From positions 1 through 8,038 of the forward strand of contig CACXHH010000199.1 of assembly GCA_902767455.1 (NCBI GenBank): a stretch of 8,038 bases of DNA. Reading direction: 5' to 3'. Position numbers and translations under genes: made by a program. Under the pieces are notes generated by a model that searched no databases, was not told the origin of the DNA, and saw only the letters and a program-made list of their open reading frames with translations. The first letter of the stretch is position 1; every line of letters begins with the position of its first letter. Below, one piece after another: positions 1 through 6,787 of the stretch. Origin of the DNA: an uncultured Eubacteriales bacterium (GTDB lineage: Bacteria; Bacillota; Clostridia; Christensenellales; Borkfalkiaceae).

Positions 1-1
1 A

Positions 2-1669
2 GGTCTTTCCACGACCGTTTCGGGCTACGCGCTCGGTTGCTCGCTCATAGCGCTCTTTAACCGCGTGGGCGGCGGTATCTACACAAAAGCCGCCGATATG
101 GGCGCCGATCTCGTCGGCAAAACCGAAGCTCACATCGCCGAAGACGACCCGAGAAACCCCGCTACCATAGCCGATAACGTCGGCGATAACGTCGGTGACG
201 TCGCAGGGCTCGGCTCCGACCTTCTCGAATCTTTCGTCGCCGCTATCATGAGCTCTATCATTCTCGCGTGCGAACTCGTAAGAAGCGAAGGTCACAACAT
301 CTCCGTAGAATTCGCAAAGAAGATGATGATATACCCGCTCGCTTTTGCGGCGCTCGGGCTTATCGGTTGCGTTATCGGTATCGCAACTCTCGTTTTCAAA
401 AAGAACATTTCCGACAACCCGGACAAAGTCCACTCGCAGCTTAACGGCGCGACTTGGCTTTCGGCAGGCATCACGGCGGTAGCCGGGCTCGGGCTTACCT
501 GGCTCGTTTTCCACACCGAAGGCGTTTCGGGCGACTGGGCTCAAGCCGTATTCAAACTCGGCTGGATTAGTCCGTGGGTTACGGCGGTAATAGGTATTCT
601 CGCAGGTATCATTATAGGTATCTTCGCCGAATATTACACGAGTTACGACTATAAGCCGACGAGAAACATCTCTCACGCTTCCAAAGAAGGCGCGGCGCTC
701 ACCATCACGCAAGGGCTTGCTCTCGGTATGATCTCGTGCCTGCTTCCCGTAATAGTTCTCGGCGTTTCAATTCTTGCTTCCTTTATGATAGGCGGAATGT
801 ACGGCGTAGGTATAGCCGCTATGGGCATGCTCTCTTTCGTTGCGGCAACCGTTTCGGTTGACACTTACGGCCCCATCTCCGACAACGCGGGCGGTATCGC
901 CGAAATGTGCGAACTCGACCCCGAAGTCAGAAAGATAACCGACAAGCTCGACTCCGTCGGCAACACCACCGCGGCGATAGGCAAAGGCTTTGCTATCGGC
1001 TCTGCGGCGCTCGCGGCGCTTTCCATGATGTCGGGTTACATTTATTCGTATCTCGAAGCGGGCGAAGTCTTGATGCTCGATATCATCAACGCCAACACGC
1101 TTATGGGCGCTATGATAGGCGCGGCGCTTCCCTTCTTCTTCTCGGGGCTTTTAATCAACGCCGTTGCAAAGGCGGCAAGAAACATGGTCGAAGAAGTCCG
1201 CCGTCAGTTCAACGAGATCCCCGGTCTTTTGCAGGGTACCGCCGATCCCGATTACAAGACTTGTATCGAAATTTCTTCCAAGGGCGCTATCTCCGAAATG
1301 AAGCTCCCGGCAGTCCTTGCGATAGCCGTTCCCGTAGTTACGGGCTTTATCTTCGGACCTAAATTCGTAGGCGGCTTGCTCATCGGCGCAACGCTTTCGG
1401 CGATAATGCTCGCTATCTTCACGGGTAACGCGGGCGGCGCTTGGGATAACGCCAAGAAGTATATCGAATCCGGTGCGGAAGGTCTTGGCGGCAAAGGCTC
1501 GCCCGAACACGACGCTTCCGTCGTCGGCGACACCGTTGGCGATCCGCTCAAAGATACCGTCGGACCGTCGCTCGATATCTTCATCAAGATAATGTCCGTC
1601 GTTTCCGTCGTTATGGTCGTCGTATTCAAGGATTTCAACCTTTTCGGAATTCTCGGCATAGCTATATAA
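2..1669 (+). CDS. hppA: Membrane-bound K+-type ion-translocating pyrophosphatase, 5' truncated
   Basis: This is an integral membrane pyrophosphatase, which couples PPi hydrolysis to Na+ and/or H+ export. The reading frame is open to the left edge: codons from position 2 read GLSTTVSGYALG before the GTG at 65, so 65 is not the true start. About 555 residues are visible, and the family is usually 650-750. Directly seen are the family signature GGGIYTKAADMGADLVGK (from position 68), the acidic DNVGDNVGDVAG stretch, and the C-terminal GDTVGDPLKDTVGPSLD block. Many hydrophobic helices are present. The GNTTAAIGKG motif (959-988) has alanine (codon 971-973) where K+-independent enzymes carry lysine, so this is the K+-dependent subfamily. 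A DLLES motif (Asp 218-220, Glu 227-229) matches the gate glutamate arrangement of Na+-pumping members. The pumped ion is inferred, not shown. The gene ends with TAA followed at once by a terminator. Confidence 0.96.
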   Translation, partial: GLSTTVSGYALGCSLIALFNRVGGGIYTKAADMGADLVGKTEAHIAEDDPRNPATIADNVGDNVGDVAGLGSDLLESFVAAIMSSIILACELVRSEGHNISVEFAKKMMIYPLAFAALGLIGCVIGIATLVFKKNISDNPDKVHSQLNGATWLSAGITAVAGLGLTWLVFHTEGVSGDWAQAVFKLGWISPWVTAVIGILAGIIIGIFAEYYTSYDYKPTRNISHASKEGAALTITQGLALGMISCLLPVIVLGVSILASFMIGGMYGVGIAAMGMLSFVAATVSVDTYGPISDNAGGIAEMCELDPEVRKITDKLDSVGNTTAAIGKGFAIGSAALAALSMMSGYIYSYLEAGEVLMLDIINANTLMGAMIGAALPFFFSGLLINAVAKAARNMVEEVRRQFNEIPGLLQGTADPDYKTCIEISSKGAISEMKLPAVLAIAVPVVTGFIFGPKFVGGLLIGATLSAIMLAIFTGNAGGAWDNAKKYIESGAEGLGGKGSPEHDASVVGDTVGDPLKDTVGPSLDIFIKIMSVVSVVMVVVFKDFNLFGILGIAI

Positions 1670-1685
1670 TTTTATAAAAACTTTT

Positions 1686-1722
1686 CGCCCGTCGGCAATA
1701 AAATGCCGACGGGCGGTTTTTT
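1686..1722 (+). terminator. Rho-independent terminator of hppA
   Basis: A perfect 12-bp stem (1686-1697 paired with 1704-1715) encloses a 6-base ATAAAA loop. One G and six T residues (1717-1722) follow. It begins 17 bases after the hppA stop codon. On the minus strand no T-run follows the stem, so it should not act as an efficient terminator for the convergent spmA-spmB transcript. Confidence 0.95.
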
Positions 1723-1736
1723 GAATTAGGAATGCG

Positions 1737-1802
1737 ATATTCGGAATATGAGCGCAAATTTTGATAACAATCAAAATTTGCGTATCAAAGCTCGCTTTGA
1801 TA
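1737..1802. repeat. Cluster of three perfect inverted repeats
   Basis: Three adjacent palindromes lie in the gap between convergent hppA and spmB. The first is ATATTC-G-GAATAT at 1737-1749. The second has 13-bp arms (1753-1765 and 1770-1782, CGCAAATTTTGAT and its complement) around a 4-base loop. The third has 9-bp arms (1783-1791 and 1794-1802, TATCAAAGC and its complement) around 2 bases. None is followed by a T-run on either strand, so they are not standard terminators. The arrangement resembles an intergenic palindromic (REP- or MITE-like) element, but only one copy is seen in this window, so that identity is inference. The flank to 1899 holds no gene. Confidence 0.7.
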
Positions 1803-1866
1803 TATAGATAACGCAAAATCGCTATCCGGTATTATCGTAAAGGGCTCCGCCTTCTAAGTTTTAACG

Positions 1867-1889
1867 ACTTTTTTGCGTCAGCGAAAAGT
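1867..1889 (-). other. Weak hairpin downstream of spmB
   Basis: Read on the minus strand, ACTTTT (1884-1889 complement) can pair with AAAAGT (1867-1872 complement) around a GC-containing loop, about 11 bases after the spmB stop. There is no T-tract, so it is at best a weak transcript end for spmA-spmB. No better terminator for that operon is visible before the inverted-repeat cluster. Confidence 0.3.
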
Positions 1890-1899
1890 GTTGATATAA

Positions 1900-2403
1900 T
1901 CATATTATTCTGCATATAAAGACGGCGAAAACGGTCGAGATGAAAGTCGCGGCTAAACTTATTATGACGGGCAGGGCGAAACTGCGTTTTTTGCACGTGG
2001 AAAAGTAGACCGCGCCGACGTAAAAGACCGTTTCCGAAGAACCGTAAACGACGGCGGCGCATCTTCCGACGTAGCTGTCTGCGCCGTGTTTTACTAAAAG
2101 GTCGTTTAAAACGGCAAGGCTTCCGCTTCCCGAAAAGGGTTTTACGAGAACGAGCCCTATCATCTCTTCGGGTATTCCGAACGCCCCGAATACGGGCGAA
2201 AGCCACCCGATAACGAGTTTGCTTAACCCGCTTTTTTCAAAGACTTCGCACATGACGAGCACGGTCAGAATATACGGAAATATCTTTATAACGAGCGGAA
2301 AAGCTTTTTTTACTCCGTCGCAGAACGCGTCGTACGGTTTTACCTTTTTTATTGCGGCAACGACGATGACCGCAACGACGATAACGGGGATAACGTATTT
2401 CAT
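1900..2403 (-). CDS. spmB: Spore maturation protein B
   Basis: This is a 167-residue integral membrane protein of the nucleoside-recognition (Gate) fold family. SpmB works with SpmA during spore formation and in Bacillus is needed for normal core dehydration and heat resistance. What is seen: an N-terminal hydrophobic segment (residues about 2-19), further hydrophobic helices around 36-52, 64-88 and 142-166, and the conserved blocks KPFSGSGSLAV (88-98) and YGSSETVFYV (120-129). These are the hallmark positions of SpmB. The length is close to the usual 170-180. The ATG at 2401-2403 overlaps the spmA stop as ATGA, which implies translational coupling. No Shine-Dalgarno sequence stands in front of it. 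The stop is TGA at 1900-1902. Confidence 0.93.
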   Translation of the reverse strand: MKYVIPVIVVAVIVVAAIKKVKPYDAFCDGVKKAFPLVIKIFPYILTVLVMCEVFEKSGLSKLVIGWLSPVFGAFGIPEEMIGLVLVKPFSGSGSLAVLNDLLVKHGADSYVGRCAAVVYGSSETVFYVGAVYFSTCKKRSFALPVIISLAATFISTVFAVFICRII

Positions 2404-2945
2404 TTTTTGACGAAAATTTTCGTGAGCAATATCCCCGATACGGTCGATACGAGCGTCGATAGGATAGTCGGCGCCACTATATCGTACGGCGCGGCGGACG
2501 ATAGCGCAGCTCTTAACGAGATCACCGTCGTCGGCATGATTTGGAGCGACGTTGCCGCGATCGTGAAGAGCATGGCTTTGGCGTATTCGTTGCCTTCTTC
2601 GTCGAGCGTTTCCGCGGCTTTTATGCCCATGGGCGTCGCTACCGAGCCGAGCCCTAAAACGTTAGCCGTAACGTTTAGCGTCAGGTACTTTTCGGCTTTT
2701 TCGCTTACGCTTCCGAATAACAGCCTGACGATCGGCGAGATAAGCTTCGATATCTTTTCGGTAACGCCGGAACGCTCCAGAAGGTTGAAAATTCCAAGCC
2801 ATACCGAGTATATGACGATAAGCGTAAAAGAAAGCTTTACGGCTTTTTCCGCGCCGCCCGTCATTGCGGGAAGAAGCGTTTCGGGCGACGTAAACGTCAT
2901 AACGACCGCCGAAACGCCGAGAATTATACCGAAAATCAAGTTCAT
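2400..2945 (-). CDS. spmA: Spore maturation protein A
   Basis: This is a 181-residue polytopic membrane protein and the partner of SpmB. It contains a nucleoside-recognition (Gate) domain with the diagnostic block NVTANVLGLGSVATPMGIKA (residues 91-110), which matches the family pattern of N-x-(S/T)-A-N-x-LGLG-x-(A/V)ATP-x-GIKA. The first residues (MNLIFGIILGVSAVV) form a membrane segment and align with the start of known SpmA proteins, so the ATG at 2943-2945 is preferred over later methionines. Only five bases separate this ATG from a TATAAT-containing -10 element, and there is no ribosome binding site. The message may therefore be leaderless. It overlaps spmB by four bases. In Bacillus the pair follows dacB, but here the upstream neighbour is divergent metG. 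Confidence 0.94.
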   Translation of the reverse strand: MNLIFGIILGVSAVVMTFTSPETLLPAMTGGAEKAVKLSFTLIVIYSVWLGIFNLLERSGVTEKISKLISPIVRLLFGSVSEKAEKYLTLNVTANVLGLGSVATPMGIKAAETLDEEGNEYAKAMLFTIAATSLQIMPTTVISLRAALSSAAPYDIVAPTILSTLVSTVSGILLTKIFVKK

Positions 2946-2950
2946 AGAAA

Positions 2951-2979
2951 ATTATATGAACTAAAATGGGGTAATATGT
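2951..2979 (-). promoter_or_regulatory. SigE-like sporulation promoter of spmA
   Basis: Read on the minus strand, ACATATT (2979-2973) is followed after exactly 14 bases by CATATAAT (2958-2951). The Bacillus mother-cell SigE consensus is kmATATT, a spacer near 14, then CATACAHT. The -35 core ATATT is complete and the -10 has one mismatch. spmA-spmB is a SigE-regulon operon in Bacillus, so the match fits the gene. A housekeeping reading of the TATAAT is possible, but no TTGACA-like -35 lies 17 bases upstream. The predicted transcript start falls at or within a few bases of the ATG. Confidence 0.55.
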
Positions 2980-2980
2980 T

Positions 2981-3009
2981 TTGCGTTAAACCGAAATGTG
3001 TGCTATACT
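2981..3009 (+). promoter_or_regulatory. Housekeeping promoter of the metG operon
   Basis: TATACT at 3004-3009 is preceded by TGC (3001-3003 read as TGn), an extended -10 element. A weak -35, TTGCGT, lies at 2981-2986, giving a 17-base spacer. The predicted start is near 3016, leaving a leader of under 30 bases, too short for a T-box. AAGAGG at 3031-3036 serves as ribosome binding site, six bases before the metG ATG. Confidence 0.65.
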
Positions 3010-3042
3010 ATTATGCGTAATAAGAGCTGAAAGAGGCAAAAA

Positions 3043-5025
3043 ATGGCAAAAGATACATTCTATATCACAACACCTATCTACTATCCGAGCGGGAACTGGC
3101 ATATCGGGACCTGCTATACTACCGTCGTTTGCGACGCCATGGCTAGGTTTTACCGCCTTGCGGGGAAGGACGTTTTCTTCCTTACGGGTACCGACGAACA
3201 CGGTCAGAAGATAGAAAATAAGGCTAAAGAAGCAGGCGTTACGCCTATGCAGTTTATCGACCCGATAGTTGCCGACCTTAAAAGCATCTGGCAGATGCTC
3301 GATATTTCTTACGACCGCTTTATCCGCACTACCGACGCCGACCACGTAGCCACCGTTCAGAAGATATTCAAGCGCCTTCACGACAGCGGAGATATCTATA
3401 AGTCCGAATACGAAGGGCTTTACTGCACGCATTGCGAAAGCTTCTTCACCGAAGCCCAGCTCGTAAACGGCAAGTGCCCCGACTGCGGAAGGGACGTTCA
3501 CCCCGAAAAGGAAGAAAGTTACTTCTTCCGTCTTTCGCGCTACGCCGACAGGATAATCAAGCTTTACGAAGACAATCCCGAGTTTTTACAGCCCAAGTCG
3601 CGCGTAAACGAGATGGTAAACAACTTCATCAAACCGGGGCTTCAGGACCTTTGCGTTTCGCGCACGAGTATAACTTGGGGTATCCCCGTCGAATTCGATA
3701 AAGGTCACGTAGTCTACGTCTGGATAGACGCGCTTTCAAACTACATTTCGGCGCTCGGCTACGGCTCGGACGACGATAGTTTATACCGTAAATTCTGGCC
3801 CGCCGATCTTCACATGACGGGTAAGGAAATAATCCGCTTCCACGCGATAATCTGGCCGGCAATACTTATGGCGCTCGGCGAAGAACTTCCCAAACGCGTG
3901 TACGGTCACGGTTGGCTTTTAGTCGGCGGCGACAAGCTTTCCAAGAGCAAGGAAGACAAGATAAATACCGAACTTACCGACCCCAAGGAGATAGTTTCGC
4001 GTTACGGCAGCGACGCTTTGAGATACTTCCTGCTTCGCGAGATACCCTTCGGCTCTGACGGCGTTTACACCAACGAAGGATTTTTGAACCGCATAAACAG
4101 CGATTTGAGCAACGACCTCGGCAATCTCGTTTCCCGCACGACGGCTATGATAAATCAATACTTCGGCGGCGTTCTGCCCGCGTTTACGGAGCTTACCGAA
4201 CTCGATAACGAACTCGTTGCGATGATAAACGGGCTTTACGGCGCTGTCACCAAGGCGATAGAAGAGATAAACGTTCCGAAGGCTCTCACGGAGATATTCA
4301 AGCTCGTCGGAAGAGCCAACAAGTACATTGACGAAACTACGCCCTGGATACTCGGCAAAGACCCGACCAAGAAGGACAGGCTCGCCACCGTTATGTACGT
4401 TCTTTCGGAAGTTATCCGCTGTTCGGCAACGCTCATGCTCGCGTTCCTTCCCAAGTCCGCACCGGAGATCCTTTCGTGCTACGGCATAGATGCGGGCGAT
4501 AAAAATCTGTTCGACGGGCTTACTTTCGGCAAGCTTGCGGCGGGTACGGAAGTCGTAAAAGCCAAGCCGATATTCCCGAGAATAGATATCAAAAAAGAAC
4601 TCGCTGAAATCGACGCGATGATGACCGAACGCCACAAAGCGGCACAAAAAGCCAAAAAGGAAGCCCTTACGGATAAACCCAAAGCCGAAGAGCCGACCTT
4701 CTCGGAAATTGCAATAGACGATTTTGCCAAAGTCGAACTGCGCGTTGCGCTCGTTACGTCTTGCGAAAAGATACAAAAATCCAAAAAGCTTTTAAAACTT
4801 TCGGTCGATCTCGGCTACGAGCAGAGAACGGTCGTAAGCGGCATAGCCGATTACTACGCTCCCGAAGAGCTTGTCGGCAGAAAAGTCGTACTCGTTGCAA
4901 ATCTCAAACCCGCGAAGCTTTGCGGAGTTGAGAGCCGCGGTATGATTCTTTGCTCGGACGACGGCGAAAAAGTTTCTCTCGTCGCTCCCGATAAGGACGC
5001 GAAGATAGGCGGCAGGGTAAGATAA
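3043..5025 (+). CDS. metG: Methionyl-tRNA synthetase with C-terminal tRNA-binding domain
   Basis: This is a cytoplasmic class I aminoacyl-tRNA synthetase that charges tRNA-Met with methionine. Its 660 residues match the long dimeric form. Visible in order: the Rossmann-fold core with the HIGH-type motif HIGT (20-23); a zinc knuckle CTHC...CPDC (Cys 128, 131, 145, 148, spacing CX2C-X13-CX2C); the KMSKS-type loop KLSKS (298-302); the anticodon-domain signature NKYIDETTPW (about 426-435); a Lys/Ala-rich linker (about 525-550); and a C-terminal OB-fold EMAPII/Trbp111-type tRNA-binding domain from about residue 558. AAGAGG precedes the ATG by six bases. The TAA stop shares its last A with the tatD ATG (TAATG), so the two genes are co-transcribed and probably coupled. 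Confidence 0.98.
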   Translation: MAKDTFYITTPIYYPSGNWHIGTCYTTVVCDAMARFYRLAGKDVFFLTGTDEHGQKIENKAKEAGVTPMQFIDPIVADLKSIWQMLDISYDRFIRTTDADHVATVQKIFKRLHDSGDIYKSEYEGLYCTHCESFFTEAQLVNGKCPDCGRDVHPEKEESYFFRLSRYADRIIKLYEDNPEFLQPKSRVNEMVNNFIKPGLQDLCVSRTSITWGIPVEFDKGHVVYVWIDALSNYISALGYGSDDDSLYRKFWPADLHMTGKEIIRFHAIIWPAILMALGEELPKRVYGHGWLLVGGDKLSKSKEDKINTELTDPKEIVSRYGSDALRYFLLREIPFGSDGVYTNEGFLNRINSDLSNDLGNLVSRTTAMINQYFGGVLPAFTELTELDNELVAMINGLYGAVTKAIEEINVPKALTEIFKLVGRANKYIDETTPWILGKDPTKKDRLATVMYVLSEVIRCSATLMLAFLPKSAPEILSCYGIDAGDKNLFDGLTFGKLAAGTEVVKAKPIFPRIDIKKELAEIDAMMTERHKAAQKAKKEALTDKPKAEEPTFSEIAIDDFAKVELRVALVTSCEKIQKSKKLLKLSVDLGYEQRTVVSGIADYYAPEELVGRKVVLVANLKPAKLCGVESRGMILCSDDGEKVSLVAPDKDAKIGGRVR

Positions 5026-5789
5026 TGCTTATCGACTCGCACAGCCATCTCGACGATAAAAAGTACGGAAGCGTTTCCGAGCTCGTCGAAAGATTCAGGA
5101 AAGCGGGCGGCGGCGTTCTCGTCGATATAGGCTTCGACGCCGATAGCAGTTTTAACTGCAAACGCCACGCCGAAGAGTTCGACGGCGTATATTTTGCCGC
5201 CGGGTATCACCCGCAGGAAGCCGATAAAAACAACGATAACGCGCTTATAGAGCGACTTCTCGATCACGAAAAGTGCCTTGCGGTAGGCGAGATAGGGCTC
5301 GATTATCATTACGAGCCGTTCAGCAAAGAGCGGCAAAGAGAGCTTTTTTCGTCGCAGATAAAACTTGCGTCAAAGCACGGGCTACCCATTATTATCCACT
5401 CGCGAGAAGCTTCCGCCGATATGCTCGCTATATTGAAGGAAAACGCCGCGTATCTTGGGAACGGGTTTTTGATGCATTGTTACAGCGAGAGTCTTGAACA
5501 GGCTAAAAATTATCTCGATTTAGGCGGATATTTTGCCTTTGGCGGCGCGATAACCTTCAAGAACGCAAAAAAGGACGACATAATAAAATCCATTCCGAAA
5601 AACAGGCTTCTCGCCGAAACGGACTGCCCGTATATGGCGCCCGTGCCTTTCAGGGGAACGGCGAACGAACCGTCCTACGTTTCGTTCGTTTACGATAAGC
5701 TTTGCGAGATACTGTCGGTATCGAGAGAAGCTCTTGAAGAAAAACTTGCCGAAAACTTCTACGCATTTTTCAAAAAAGCCCGCCGATAG
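5025..5789 (+). CDS. tatD: TatD-family metal-dependent hydrolase (DNase)
   Basis: This is a 254-residue cytoplasmic TIM-barrel metallohydrolase of the TatD/YabD family. Characterised members have magnesium-dependent DNase (3'-5' exonuclease) activity. All expected metal ligands are present: HSH (His6, His8), Glu89 in GEIGLDYHY, His125 in IIHSREA, His151 in LMHCYS, and Asp200 in ETDCPYMAPVPFRG. The family motif AAGYHP (58-63) is also seen. The length is typical (250-265). The ATG overlaps the metG stop by one base, with AGGG at 5014-5017 as a modest ribosome binding site seven bases upstream. The position directly after metG is the classic Firmicutes arrangement. Its exact cellular substrate cannot be read from the sequence. 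Confidence 0.96.
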   Translation: MLIDSHSHLDDKKYGSVSELVERFRKAGGGVLVDIGFDADSSFNCKRHAEEFDGVYFAAGYHPQEADKNNDNALIERLLDHEKCLAVGEIGLDYHYEPFSKERQRELFSSQIKLASKHGLPIIIHSREASADMLAILKENAAYLGNGFLMHCYSESLEQAKNYLDLGGYFAFGGAITFKNAKKDDIIKSIPKNRLLAETDCPYMAPVPFRGTANEPSYVSFVYDKLCEILSVSREALEEKLAENFYAFFKKARR

Positions 5790-5808
5790 GTCGATTATCG
5801 GCAATTTT
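5782..5808 (+). other. Hairpin over the tatD stop, before rsmA
   Basis: GCCGATA (5782-5788) pairs perfectly with TATCGGC (5796-5802) around a 7-base loop. AATTTT (5803-5808) follows. The stem includes the tatD TAG codon. It looks like a weak intrinsic terminator or an RNA processing or attenuation site between tatD and rsmA, only five bases ahead of the rsmA ATG. Its function is inferred. Confidence 0.4.
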
Positions 5809-5813
5809 AAGAT

Positions 5814-6653
5814 ATGGATATAAAGAGCGCGATATTAAACGCCGATTTCCGCTTCAACAAGCGGTACGGTCAGAATTTTATCCGTGACGACAACCTGCTC
5901 GATAAAATAGTTTCGCTTGCCGAAGTCACGCAAGCCGACGAAGTGCTCGAGATAGGCGTCGGCGCGGGCACTTTAACGCGCGCTTTGTCAAAAAAGAGCA
6001 AGTTCGTTTACGGTTACGAAATAGATAAAAACCTTCAACCCGTGCTTGCGCAAACGCTTTCGGGTGTGGAAAACGCCGAGATAATCTTCCGTGATTTCAT
6101 GCGCGAAGACATTGCCGAAACCGAAAAGCTGTTCAAGGGCGAATACGTTGTCGTCGCCAACCTTCCTTACTATATCACTTCGCCTATCATAATGAAGCTT
6201 ATCGAAGGCGCGAAAAAGTGTAAGCGTATAGTCGTTATGGTGCAAAAGGAAGTCGCTTCAAGGCTGTGCGCCAAGGCGGACACCCCCGATTACGGCGCGA
6301 TAACGCTCGCCGTGGACGTCGCGGCAAACGCAAAGTGCGTGCTCGACGTCGGCAGACAAAACTTTTACCCCGTTCCGAACGTCGATTCCGCCGTCGTCAA
6401 AATGGATATAGTAAAAGATAAATATCCGCTCGCAAGCAGAAAGGCCTTCCGCGACGTGGTAAGGTGCGCTTTTTCTTCGAGAAGGAAAACGCTTGCGAAC
6501 AACCTTATCAATACGTTTTCCTTAAAGCGCGCGGACGTCGAGAACGTGCTTTCAGAGTGCGGCGTCGATCTGAACGCAAGAGGCGAAGCTTTATCTACTG
6601 ACGTTTTCGTAAAACTTTCAAACAAGCTCGTTGAGCTTAAAATGCTCAAATAA
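5814..6653 (+). CDS. rsmA: 16S rRNA dimethyladenosine transferase RsmA/KsgA
   Basis: RsmA dimethylates the two adjacent adenosines in the 3'-terminal helix 45 loop of 16S rRNA, using S-adenosylmethionine, during late 30S assembly. The 279-residue length is usual. Visible are the N-terminal RFNKRYGQNFIRDDNLLDKIV block (the family's K-x-x-GQNFL), SAM-binding motif I EIGVGAGTLT (46-55), the acidic residue of motif II in YEID (68-71), and the catalytic motif IV NLPYY (116-120). The C-terminal helical domain carries FSSRRKTLANNL. An in-frame TAA at 5808-5810 rules out an earlier start, so the ATG at 5814 stands although no convincing ribosome binding site precedes it. The gene lies 24 bases after tatD. 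The ribonuclease M5 gene (rnmV), commonly found between these two genes, is absent. Confidence 0.97.
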   Translation: MDIKSAILNADFRFNKRYGQNFIRDDNLLDKIVSLAEVTQADEVLEIGVGAGTLTRALSKKSKFVYGYEIDKNLQPVLAQTLSGVENAEIIFRDFMREDIAETEKLFKGEYVVVANLPYYITSPIIMKLIEGAKKCKRIVVMVQKEVASRLCAKADTPDYGAITLAVDVAANAKCVLDVGRQNFYPVPNVDSAVVKMDIVKDKYPLASRKAFRDVVRCAFSSRRKTLANNLINTFSLKRADVENVLSECGVDLNARGEALSTDVFVKLSNKLVELKMLK

Positions 6654-6686
6654 TCGACTTATTGACCGACTTTTTAATAATAATTG

Positions 6687-6720
6687 ACGCTCGCTCGCAA
6701 AAATTACGCGGGCGTTTTTT
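6687..6720 (+). terminator. Rho-independent terminator of the metG-tatD-rsmA operon
   Basis: ACGCTCGC (6687-6694) pairs with GCGGGCGT (6708-6715) in an 8-bp stem with one G-T wobble and a 13-base AT-rich loop. The stem runs into six T residues (6715-6720). It begins 33 bases after the rsmA stop and separates the operon from the next promoter. Confidence 0.85.
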
Positions 6721-6728
6721 CGTTTATT

Positions 6729-6760
6729 TTGACAAAAACACCGCCGTCGTTCATATATTA
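6729..6760 (+). promoter_or_regulatory. Promoter of the cysteine-rich gene, possibly SigK-like
   Basis: TTGACA at 6729-6734 is a perfect housekeeping -35, but the nearest -10 candidate, TATATT (6754-6759), leaves a 19-base spacer, longer than optimal. The sequence CATATATTA at 6752-6760 fits the late mother-cell SigK -10 consensus CATAnnnTA at every fixed position. An AC (6732-6733, context GACA) lies about 17 bases upstream, where the SigK -35 (mACm) is expected. Either sigma factor is possible. The SigK reading is favoured only by the spore-coat-like gene it drives. Confidence 0.5.
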
Positions 6761-6773
6761 GTAGCGGAAGACG

Positions 6774-6781
6774 AAAGGAGG
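6774..6781 (+). promoter_or_regulatory. Strong ribosome binding site of the cysteine-rich gene
   Basis: AAAGGAGG ends six bases before the ATG at 6788. It is the best Shine-Dalgarno match in the window and fixes the start codon. It suggests high translation, as expected for a structural protein. Confidence 0.85.
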
Positions 6782-6787
6782 TAAAAA

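Noticed and set aside
907..1362. Second plus-strand frame within hppA
   Set aside because: It is an Arg-rich shadow of the conserved hppA frame, with no start signal of its own.
1737..1802. CRISPR-like repeat run
   Set aside because: The three palindromes differ in sequence and lack uniform spacers, so they are not direct repeats.
1151..1816. Long minus-strand open frame (about 220 codons) opposite the end of hppA
   Set aside because: It lies antisense to a strongly conserved pyrophosphatase, runs through its terminator and the palindrome cluster, and its translation has no recognisable family pattern. GC-rich third positions create such frames.
1832..2206. Minus-strand open frame spanning the spmB end and the gap
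   Set aside because: The product is a highly basic Arg-rich string typical of a shadow frame, and spmB in another frame has clear family motifs.
3010..3042. T-box riboswitch upstream of metG
   Set aside because: The predicted leader is under 30 bases and contains neither a T-box sequence nor a terminator stem.
3919..4776. Long minus-strand open frame (about 285 codons) inside metG
   Set aside because: The translation is rich in Arg, Phe and Tyr without any domain, and metG is complete and intact on the other strand.
6654..6686. Regulatory element in the repeated CGACTT motif after rsmA
   Set aside because: CGACTT occurs twice (before and after ATTGAC), but the copies are short direct repeats with no stem or promoter, and chance explains them.
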